From: Saprospiraceae bacterium UBA2329
GTDB taxonomy: Bacteria > Bacteroidota > Bacteroidia > Chitinophagales > Saprospiraceae
Direction: 5' to 3'
Assembly: GCA_002344975.1 (NCBI GenBank)
Contig: DDUV01000120.1
Location: 1 to 64,000, forward strand
DNA length: 64,000 bases
Shown: positions 53,586-61,500 of the stretch, piece after piece
Layout: the number at the start of each line of letters is the position of its first letter
Numbering within the stretch: position 1 is the stretch's first letter
Notes under the pieces: generated by a model
Seen by the model: only the letters and a program-made list of their open reading frames with translations
The model's database searches: none
Told to the model about the DNA's origin: nothing
Position numbers and translations under genes: made by a program

Positions 53586-53706
53586 AGTTGATTTTCTTTT
53601 TTGCAAAATCATTGCGGCACTGCCCTCATTGCTTCAGCAGCAGTTTTTACCATAGGACACGTTCTGAAACAATGGTTCGGCAGGCCATAAATTTTGTGCA
53701 GCTATT

Positions 53707-54960
53707 ATGAAGCGAGTTGTCGTTACGGGTATAGGCGCCCTTACGCCCATCGGAAACAGCATCGAAGCGTATCTCAGTGGTTTGCAAAACGGCGTCAGCG
53801 GCGCCAATCTCATCACTCATTTCGACGCCACCCATTTCAAAACCAAGTTTGCCTGCGAGGTCAAAAACTTCAATATCGAAGACATTGTGGACCGCAAGGA
53901 GGCTCGCAAAATGGACGTTTTCAGCCATTATGCTACCGCCGCCTCCGACGAAGCCGTGGCTATGGCCAAGCTCCCCGAACAAATTGAACAGCTCGACCGC
54001 GACCGCATCGGAGTCATCTGGGCTTCGGGCATCGGCGGTTTAGGCTCTTTGGAAAAAGAAATACACGATTACGCATTGGGCGGCTTCATTCCCCGCTACA
54101 ATCCGTTCATGATTCCTAAAATGATTCCCGACATTGCCGCCGGCTATATCTCTATAAAGTATGGATTCCGGGGCATCAATTACGCCACCGTTTCGGCTTG
54201 CGCATCTTCCACTCATGCCGTCATGGCTGCCTTCGACGCCATTCGCGTAGGGCGCAACGACGTCATTGTGTGCGGCGGCTCCGAAGCGGCTGTCATTCAG
54301 GCCGGCATGGGCGGTTTCAATGCCATGAAGGCCCTCTCTACCCGCAACGACGACTACCTCACCGCATCGCGCCCCTTCGATTTGGACCGCGACGGTTTTG
54401 TACTCGGCGAAGGCGCCGGCGGCTTGGTACTCGAAGACTTAGAGCACGCCCTGCGCAGAGGCGCTACCATTTATGCAGAGGTGATGGGCGCAGGCGCTAC
54501 GGCCGATGCGCACCACATTACGGCCCCGCACCCCGAAGGTTTGGGCGCCACCAACGTAATGAGAATGGCATTAGCCGACGCCGGCATGACCCCCGACGAT
54601 ATTGACTACATCAACGTACATGGCACCTCCACGCCCTTAGGCGATATTGCCGAGGTGAAAGCCATTCAGCAGGTATTCGGCGAGCATGCGTACAAGCTCA
54701 ACATCAGCTCTACCAAGTCCATGACCGGGCACCTGCTCGGCGCGGCGGGGGCCATTGAAGCCATTGCCTGCATTCTGGCCATTCAGCACCAATTTGTGCC
54801 TCCTACCATCAATCACTTCACGGATGACCCCGGGTTGGATTCTGCGCTGAACTTTACCTTCAACCAGATGCAACACCGCGAAGTAAAAGCCGCACTGAGT
54901 AATACCTTCGGATTTGGCGGGCACAATGCCTCCGTCATTTTCAAAGCTTATGAGGGATGA
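53707..54960 (+). CDS. fabF: 3-oxoacyl-ACP synthase II
   Basis: A 417-residue condensing enzyme that extends acyl-ACP with malonyl-ACP in fatty acid synthesis. ATG 53707 (MKRVVVTGIGALTPIGNS) is the conserved start. The catalytic triad is visible: Cys165 in VSACASSTHA, His in YINVHGTSTPLGD, and His in STKSMTGHLLGAAG. The C-terminal NTFGFGGHNASVIF is also conserved. Length is standard. It lies between acpP and rnc. Confidence 0.98.
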   Translation: MKRVVVTGIGALTPIGNSIEAYLSGLQNGVSGANLITHFDATHFKTKFACEVKNFNIEDIVDRKEARKMDVFSHYATAASDEAVAMAKLPEQIEQLDRDRIGVIWASGIGGLGSLEKEIHDYALGGFIPRYNPFMIPKMIPDIAAGYISIKYGFRGINYATVSACASSTHAVMAAFDAIRVGRNDVIVCGGSEAAVIQAGMGGFNAMKALSTRNDDYLTASRPFDLDRDGFVLGEGAGGLVLEDLEHALRRGATIYAEVMGAGATADAHHITAPHPEGLGATNVMRMALADAGMTPDDIDYINVHGTSTPLGDIAEVKAIQQVFGEHAYKLNISSTKSMTGHLLGAAGAIEAIACILAIQHQFVPPTINHFTDDPGLDSALNFTFNQMQHREVKAALSNTFGFGGHNASVIFKAYEG

Positions 54961-54989
54961 TTTTGACCACTATTTAATTCGGAGCCGAC

Positions 54990-55739
54990 TTGAAATTCGT
55001 ATTGCGCCTCTACAATCGCTTCTTAGCTCCCGACCGCGAGCTGGCGGCCAGGCTTAGGCCCCTGCTGGGCTATACGCCGGCCAATCTGGCTGTTTTCAAG
55101 CTGGCTTTTTCTCATAAATCATCCTCTACCGAGAAGTCGCAATACAGCAACAACGAGCGGCTCGAATTTTTGGGCGACGCCGTATTAGGCACCATTATTG
55201 CCGAATATCTGTTTAAAAAATACCCCGGCAGCGATGAGGGCTTCCTCACCAAGATGCGCTCCAAAATCGTCAAACGCCAGTCGCTCAATCTGATAGCCGA
55301 CAAAATGGGTTTGGATGAGATACTGGCCGAGTACAACAATACCCGCCTCAGCCGTTCCATGCTCGGCAATGCCCTCGAAGCATTGGTGGGCGCCATTTAC
55401 ATGGAACGAGGCTATGTGGCCACCCGAAATTTTGTGATCCGAAAAATGCTTATGAACCATGTGAATGTGCATGAATTGGAGCATTATGACGACAATTACA
55501 AAAGCCAACTGCTGGAATGGTGCCAGAAAAACGGCCAAACCGTGACCTACAAACTGCTGGCCCGATACAAATTTGAAAAACGCGACCGCTTCAAAGTGGC
55601 CGTTATGGTGGACGGGCAAAAGGTCTCTACTGCCGACGATTTTAACAAAAAAAGCGCCGAACAGATGGCATCCGAACGCGCCTTGGTCACTTTGGGGCTG
55701 CTCAGCGAAGAAGACATCGAACACCACAACGACGATTGA
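54990..55739 (+). CDS. rnc: Ribonuclease III
   Basis: A 249-residue double-strand-specific endoribonuclease for rRNA and mRNA processing. The RNase III signature NNERLEFLGDAVLG lies near residues 53-66, and the second acidic cluster is in GNALEALVGAIYME. A C-terminal dsRNA-binding domain covers about residues 170-240 (YKSQLLEWCQKNG ... SAEQMASERALVTLGL). The only start that fits is TTG at 54990: an in-frame TAA lies at 54975-54977 and the first ATG is inside the catalytic domain. Translation is thus predicted to begin at TTG. The next gene starts 8 bases after the stop. Confidence 0.95.
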   Translation: MKFVLRLYNRFLAPDRELAARLRPLLGYTPANLAVFKLAFSHKSSSTEKSQYSNNERLEFLGDAVLGTIIAEYLFKKYPGSDEGFLTKMRSKIVKRQSLNLIADKMGLDEILAEYNNTRLSRSMLGNALEALVGAIYMERGYVATRNFVIRKMLMNHVNVHELEHYDDNYKSQLLEWCQKNGQTVTYKLLARYKFEKRDRFKVAVMVDGQKVSTADDFNKKSAEQMASERALVTLGLLSEEDIEHHNDD

Positions 55740-55747
55740 CCTCGCGC

Positions 55748-56131
55748 ATGAACCACACTATGGAAAGCTGGGAATTTGAATTTGAGTGGCTGCGTGTGCG
55801 CACCTTCGTCAAGGATGCCTTTCAACGCGACACACTTCCCGACCTCAACGGCATGTTGTTCATCATTGGTATGCAGGAGTTGGGCCGCTGGAAAAAGAGC
55901 TTTTCCAAAGAGGAAAAACAAGACCTGATGCACATTGCCGTTTGCCGACTGCTCAGCTACGACGGGCACTACGAGTTCATTGGTCGGGATGCCGACGGCT
56001 GGCCGCATTGGAAACCGCTGAAACCGGTGCCGCCAAGACCACTGGAGGAGCAGGAGCAGTTGCTCAAAGAGCACGTCATTCGGTACATCAGAGAGCAAGA
56101 GTCTGAAAATGGAACAGACATATCGGGCTGA
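55748..56131 (+). CDS. Small soluble protein of unknown function downstream of rnc
   Basis: A 127-residue protein starting MNHTMESWEFEFEWLRVRTF (ATG 55748; ATG 55760 is an alternative). It is rich in charged and aromatic residues, appears mostly helical, has no signal peptide or membrane span, and contains no motif I recognise. The segment LPDLNGMLFIIGMQELGRW and the short YDGHYEFIGRDADGWPHW stretch look like a conserved core. It starts 8 bases after the rnc stop, so it is likely translated from the same message. No function is proposed. Confidence 0.75.
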   Translation: MNHTMESWEFEFEWLRVRTFVKDAFQRDTLPDLNGMLFIIGMQELGRWKKSFSKEEKQDLMHIAVCRLLSYDGHYEFIGRDADGWPHWKPLKPVPPRPLEEQEQLLKEHVIRYIREQESENGTDISG

Positions 56132-56161
56132 GGGAAATGTTGCGCCAGGGACAGAAACGGA

Positions 56162-56245
56162 ATGGCGGCGTGTCGAGGATAGAGCTGTTAGCTTTAGCAC
56201 TGCAATAGCCGGATAAAGCTAACAGCTCTGCGAAGTAGCCGCCAT
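56162..56245. repeat. Long two-tier inverted repeat
   Basis: The inner stem is perfect: AGAGCTGTTAGCTTTA (56181-56196) with TAAAGCTAACAGCTCT (56214-56229), 17-nt loop. An outer stem ATGGCGGC (56162-56169) with GCCGCCAT (56238-56245) encloses it. A perfect palindrome CCTGCCGGCAGG follows shortly after (about 56259-56270). The element occupies the 223-base gap before the first cyclophilin gene; the rest of the gap shows nothing else. It may be a structured RNA, a terminator or a REP-like repeat. Confidence 0.7.
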
Positions 56246-56354
56246 GCAGTGGATGGCCCCTGCCGGCAGGCACGGCGCCCGCCCGAATGACAGTACTTGT
56301 GGCGGGGGCGCCCCAATAAAAGCCTCTCAATTTTAGGTATTAAATCACAAAACC

Positions 56355-56987
56355 ATGAAATACATACTCTTCATTATCAGCGCATTCATACTGGCGTCTT
56401 GCGGCGACGGCAATCGCTACGCCCTCATCGAAACCGAGTACGGCAACATGAAAGTGATGCTGTACAACACGACGCCCAAGCACCGCGACAACTTCGTCAA
56501 ATTGGCCAAAGAAGGCTACTATGATGATTTGCTCTTCCATCGCATCATTCCCAACTTTATGATTCAGGGCGGCGACCCCGACTCCCGCAATGCCGCTCCG
56601 GGCGCTATGTTGGGCATGGGCGGCCCCGGCTATCAGATTGATGCAGAGATCGGCTCGCCCCATTTGAAAGGCGCGCTGGCTGCCGCCCGCGACCAAAATC
56701 CTGAAAAACGCTCTTCCGGCTCGCAATTTTACATTGTACAAGGTCAGCGCGTTGACGACAACGTGCTCAATGGATTGGAGCAGCAAAAAGGCATCCGGTA
56801 CAGCCCCGAACAACGCCAACTGTACCGCGAAATCGGCGGCGCACCTTTTTTAGATGGCGATTACACTGTTTTTGGCGAGGTGGTAGAAGGCTTGGATGTG
56901 CTCGATAAAATAGCCGCCGTGCCCACCGCACCCGGCGACCGCCCCTTGCAGGATGTAAAAATGAAAGTGAAATTGGTCAGAAAATGA
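56355..56987 (+). CDS. Cyclophilin-type peptidyl-prolyl isomerase, lipoprotein
   Basis: A 210-residue prolyl isomerase for folding of envelope proteins. The N-terminus MKYILFIISAFILASC is a lipoprotein signal (Cys at residue 16), so it is probably membrane-anchored in the periplasm. Cyclophilin features: ALIETEYGNMKVMLYN, HRDNFVKLAKEGYYDDLLFHRIIPNFMIQGGDP with the catalytic Arg in FHRI, SSGSQFYIVQG, and FGEVVEGLDVLDKIA. An insertion of about 30 residues (GLEQQKGIRYSPEQRQLYREIGG) is shared with the next gene. It overlaps the next gene by ATGA. Confidence 0.93.
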   Translation: MKYILFIISAFILASCGDGNRYALIETEYGNMKVMLYNTTPKHRDNFVKLAKEGYYDDLLFHRIIPNFMIQGGDPDSRNAAPGAMLGMGGPGYQIDAEIGSPHLKGALAAARDQNPEKRSSGSQFYIVQGQRVDDNVLNGLEQQKGIRYSPEQRQLYREIGGAPFLDGDYTVFGEVVEGLDVLDKIAAVPTAPGDRPLQDVKMKVKLVRK

Positions 56988-57886
56988 TAAACAACATGTC
57001 TTCTAAAACATTGCTTTTCGCGGCAGTGGCGGCCATCGCGCTGGCATCCGGTTGCTCGCGGCCCATCGCGCAGTTTTCTTACGACGGAGGCGGCAAAGCG
57101 CCTTCCTCCATTCGTTTTGAAAACAAATCTCAAAAAGCTACCGCCTACGAGTGGAGCTTCGGCGACGGCAAAACCTCTACCGAGGCCGAGCCTGTACACC
57201 GCTACTCCGCTTCCGGCACTTATTCAGTCATTCTCAAAGCCTCCGACGGCAAAAAACATCGCATGATGGAACAAAAAATCAACATTGAAGCGCCCGACGG
57301 CTGCCTCGTAGAAATTGAAACTTCTTTCGGCACCATGCTGGCTCGCCTCTCCGACGCCACGCCCAAGCACCGCGATAATTTTCTCAAACTCGCCGAACAG
57401 GGCTACTATGACAACTTGTTGTTTCACAGGGTCATTGAGGGTTTTATGATTCAGGGCGGCGACCCCGAATCTAAAGGTGCTGCACCCAATACAGCCTTAG
57501 GCCGCGGCGGACCGGGCTATACCATTCCGGCAGAGTTTGTGGACTCGCTGGTACACATCAAAGGCGCGCTGGCGGCTGCCCGCATGGGAGATCAGGCCAA
57601 CCCGACCAAGGCTTCTTCCGGCTCGCAGTTCTACATCGTGCAGGGCCGTGCCACCGATGAAAATACCCTCAACCGCTTAGAGGCACAAAAAAATACGCGC
57701 TACTCTTCCGAGCAACGCAATGCCTACACGACGCAGGGCGGCACGCCGTTCTTAGACAGAGACTACACCGTTTTCGGCTACCTCATTGACGGCTTCGATG
57801 TACTCGACCGCATCGCCGCTACGCCTACGCAGCCCGGCGACCGCCCCCGCGAGGATGTGTGGATGAAGGTGAGGGTGATAAAGTAA
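56984..57886 (+). CDS. PKD-domain cyclophilin, lipoprotein
   Basis: A 300-residue paralogue of the preceding gene. A lipoprotein signal (LLFAAVAAIALASGC) is followed by a PKD-like beta-sandwich at about residues 28-105 (SIRFENKSQKATAYEWSFGDGKTS ... GTYSVILKASDG). A cyclophilin domain then has LLFHRVIEGFMIQGGDP, SSGSQFYIVQG and FGYLIDGFDVLDRIA. It carries the same Glu/Arg-rich insertion as its neighbour. The start is ATG 56984 inside the ATGA overlap, or ATG 56996. The pair looks like a local duplication after which this copy gained a PKD domain. Predicted location is the periplasm or outer-membrane surface. Confidence 0.93.
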   Translation: MINNMSSKTLLFAAVAAIALASGCSRPIAQFSYDGGGKAPSSIRFENKSQKATAYEWSFGDGKTSTEAEPVHRYSASGTYSVILKASDGKKHRMMEQKINIEAPDGCLVEIETSFGTMLARLSDATPKHRDNFLKLAEQGYYDNLLFHRVIEGFMIQGGDPESKGAAPNTALGRGGPGYTIPAEFVDSLVHIKGALAAARMGDQANPTKASSGSQFYIVQGRATDENTLNRLEAQKNTRYSSEQRNAYTTQGGTPFLDRDYTVFGYLIDGFDVLDRIAATPTQPGDRPREDVWMKVRVIK

Positions 57887-57904
57887 GAAGGGGCCATCCT
57901 AACT

Positions 57905-57944
57905 AAAAATGCCGACTACACAACGAAGCGTAGCCGGCATTTTT
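57905..57944. terminator. Bidirectional terminator
   Basis: AAAAATGCCG-a-CTAC (57905-57919) pairs with GTAG-c-CGGCATTTTT (57930-57944), one mismatch and a 10-nt loop. T-tracts follow on the plus strand and, because the left arm starts with A residues, on the minus strand too. It separates convergent genes. Confidence 0.88.
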
Positions 57945-57960
57945 ATTTTTCTACTCCCGG

Positions 57961-58419
57961 TTATTGTCTCCCCTTGTGCGGGCCGGGGCCGGGCCGCTGC
58001 GGGCGATTTTCATTCATGCGCGCTTTGGCCCGTCCTTTCATTTGCTCCTTCTGAACGAGGTATTTCACATACTGCTCTTCGGTGAGGACTTCCTTCATCC
58101 GCTTTTCGTGTGCAGCCTCCATCTCCTTCATGGCTGCCTGGCGACGCTCGCGCTCTTTCTGAGCTTCCAACTGCTGGGCCTCCACTTTTTTGGCCTGTTC
58201 CTGATTGATTTCCAGTACCTGTTTGTACTGTTTCTCATCCAAACCTAATGATTCCTTCATTCGGTCGGTATGCTTCTGTGCGCGTTCAGCAGCGCTCAGA
58301 CGGGGCTTGCCATCTCCGGGTTTACCGGGAGGCGGGCCGGGCTGTGCTGATAATGCAGCGCTGAACAATAATGCCATCCCCAGCAGGGCGACCTGAATGG
58401 ATTGCTTCATCTTTCTCAT
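57961..58419 (-). CDS. Small periplasmic coiled-coil protein (Spy/CpxP-like)
   Basis: A 152-residue exported protein (signal MRKMKQSIQVALLGMALLFSAALSAQ; ATG 58410 also possible). The mature protein starts with a Pro/Gly-rich stretch (PGPPPGKPGDGKP). A long charged helix follows (about residues 40-125, rich in Glu, Lys, Gln and Ala), then a basic Pro-rich tail. LTEEQYVKYLVQKE resembles the LTxxQ motif of Spy/CpxP periplasmic chaperones and of a similar Bacteroidota family. A chaperone or stress role is inference. The 156 bases upstream are AT-rich with no gene. Confidence 0.75.
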   Translation of the reverse strand: MRKMKQSIQVALLGMALLFSAALSAQPGPPPGKPGDGKPRLSAAERAQKHTDRMKESLGLDEKQYKQVLEINQEQAKKVEAQQLEAQKERERRQAAMKEMEAAHEKRMKEVLTEEQYVKYLVQKEQMKGRAKARMNENRPQRPGPGPHKGRQ

Positions 58420-58575
58420 GTCAATTAGTTATTTGATTCGAGCATAAGACCGAAACATTCCACTCAGGATTAACCCGCCTTCGTTAATTAGTGTTAACTC
58501 TGTTGAATAACACGCTAACAGCTATTGGCTATTGGCCAGAAGCCCATGAAAACCGTCAATAGATATGTTAACGCC

Positions 58576-61500
58576 TTACATCTTCACCACCTTCAGGCGC
58601 TTCAACTCCACATCGCCGTAACGCAAACGGATGAAATACACACCCGCCGGATACGCTGCAAAATCAAGCGGTTGCCGTTTCACCTCGCGGGGCAGTACCA
58701 TGCGTTGCAATTGCATACCGTTGGCCGCAATGATGTCCAAAGTCACGTCTCCGTTGAAGGTTTCAAACAATTCCAGCATGGCCTCGCCGCTCACCGGGTT
58801 GGGATACAGCAGCACCAATTTGGAATCGCCCAACAAAATGAGCTCCTCCACATTGGAGTAGCCGGTATCGCCCAAAGTGGAGACATACTTGATGCGATAG
58901 TAATTTCTGCCGGCTTTGGGCCGTGTGTCCACAAACCGGAACAGCTTTTGCCCGGCGGTGATTCTGTGGTAATTTCGGAGTTCTCCCAGCACATCATACC
59001 CAACGCCGTCTGCCGAACGCTCAATGACGTACAAATGCTCCGGCTCGTTTTCGGGCAGTTCCCATTCGATTTGCACCTCGCGGGCCGAGTTGATTTCGGC
59101 GTTGATAACCAAGCCATTGCCGCAATAGATGGGGCTATTGGTGACGGTTATGGTACGCGAGTTGGTAGCCGTGCAGCCGTTTTGTGTAACGGTAAGCGTG
59201 ACAATAAAGGTGCCGAATGAAGTAAAATTGACCGTAGCCGACGGCCCCACAGCCACCGCAGGCACTACGCCCCCAGGTCCAAAGGTCCACTGAATCAAGG
59301 CGCCCGGCGCTGTGCCGGTAGCCGTAAATGTAGCCGATTGCCCCAGGCATACGACCTCCGGACCGTTGATGTTGGCCACAGAAATGTTGCCCACTTCTAC
59401 AAACACCACATTGGATTCTAAGAACGGCCCGCAATCATCGCGGCGGGCACAGCGAGCAAAGTAAGCGCTGCGGGAAAGCGGCCCCGACTGATAGAAGGGT
59501 GAGTTGCTGTTGGGCATGATCTCCCAAAAACCGTTATCGAACGCCCCGCCGACATAGCTGCGCATCCACATATACTCGAACGGCACCACATCTGTGCCGC
59601 CGGAAGGCAGGGTTACGTTCACAAACGGCGCAGGCACATTGCCCGGCCCGCAAAGGAATTGATAAGCCGGGCCTATCGTACCTGCATTGGTAATATTGAT
59701 GCAAGGCGGCACAAAACCCGCGTCCCAGCTCAAATCCACCACCCCCGGAGGCACTATGAAATATGGCGTCATAAACATCACCGGGTCCATATCGCTGTCG
59801 CGGTTGTCGTTATTACCGGCGTTGGCCACAGTGGGCGTCAGGTCGCTTCCGCCCGGCAGGATGAAAGTGAGTTTGTACTCGCCCGGAGGCAGATTGAAGA
59901 AATAGATGCCGTTGCCATTGGTCACCGTGGTATCGGCGTAGGGGTCATTTTCCTGCGTACCGGAAACAATCACCGTTACGCCGGGAATGCCGGGTTCGCC
60001 GGGGTCTTGTATGCCGTTTTGATTATCGTCGCGCCACACAAAATCGCCTACGCCGGAAGCTCCGGGCAGCACGCGGGTACAGGTGGAGGTGCAGCCGTTG
60101 GCATCCGTCACCGTTACCGAATAAGTGCCCGGCGCGAGGTTGGCCGGGTTGGCCGAGGTAGAACCGTTGCTCCAGAGGAAACTATAAGGCCCCGTGCCGC
60201 CGCTGACCAATACGCTCAGTCCGCCGTCATTGCCCTGCACTACATAGTTGGCAATTTCCACGCTGCAAGAGGGGCTGTTCAGTGCGGTCAGGGTTTGTGA
60301 GATGGTAGCGGTACAGCCTCTCGAATCGGTGACGGTCACGGTGTAAGTGCCTGCCTGAACATTGAGCAAACCGGCGCCCGATACGCCATTGCTCCAGGTG
60401 AAACTGTATGGGGGCGTTCCGCCAGTAGCGGATGCTGTCAATGCGCCGGTAGCCGCACCGGTACAGGGCTGTTGCAAGACCTGAATAGCAGGCACAATAG
60501 CCTGTGGCTGAGACAGTACGATAGAGACCGAGGCCGTGCAGCCATTGGCATCCGTGGCAGTGACGGAGTAAGTACCCGCAGGCAGTCCGTTTCGTACCGA
60601 GCCGGTCATGCCGTTGCTCCAAAGGTAAGAATACGGCCCCACCCCACCGGTAGCCGTAGCCGTAGCTGTGCCGGTAGATGCACCCGCGCAGGCAGGGCCG
60701 GTTCCGTTGATGGCCACTGTGAACGATGCCGGCTGCGTAATCTGTACGGTGGTAGTAGCGGTACAATTATTTACATCAAAAACAGTGACCGTGTATGTCC
60801 CCGCTGCCAGAGCCGACAAGGTGGGGCCTGCCTGATTGTTGCTCCACAAATATTCATAAGGCGCGGTGCCACCGGTAGCCGTGGCGATGGCCGTGCCGTT
60901 GTTGATGCCGGCGCAGGATATATTGCCCGCTGAGGCGGAAACCTGCAAGAGCGGCGGTTGTTGGATGGTAGTTTGTACATTCAAAACACAGCCGTTGGCA
61001 TCGGTTACAATGGCCGAATATACTCCGGCACTCAGATTGGCAGCCTCCGGGCCGGTTGTGCCGTTGCTCCACAGGTAGGTATAGGGCGTGTTGCCGCCTT
61101 CAGCTAAAATGAGGGCGCTGCCGCTATTGTCGCCAAAGCAGAGCAGATCGCGCGGGGTAATACTTGCCGTAAAATCATCCACCACACGAATGCCGATCTC
61201 CGCGCTTGATGTGCATCCATTCAGGTCGGTTACGGTCACAGAGTAAACGCCCGTACCCAAGCCGCCCACTGCTTCGGAGTTGGCGCCGGTATTCCACAAG
61301 AAAGTGTAAGGCCCGGTACCGCCCGTAACGATGACCCCCGCCGTGCCTGCATTCGACTCCCCACAAACGATTTCTGCGCCGGTAATGGTCACTTGCAATG
61401 CCTGTAACTGTGTGATCGTAAAAGATGCCGTAGCCGTACAGCCATTCATATCGGTCACTGTTACGCTGTATGTGCCGGCAGGTTGGTTGGGAATGGCCTG

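Noticed and set aside
53640..53706. TAAATTTTG upstream of fabF considered as a promoter
   Set aside because: It has one extra base relative to TAnnTTTG and no partner element at the right distance.
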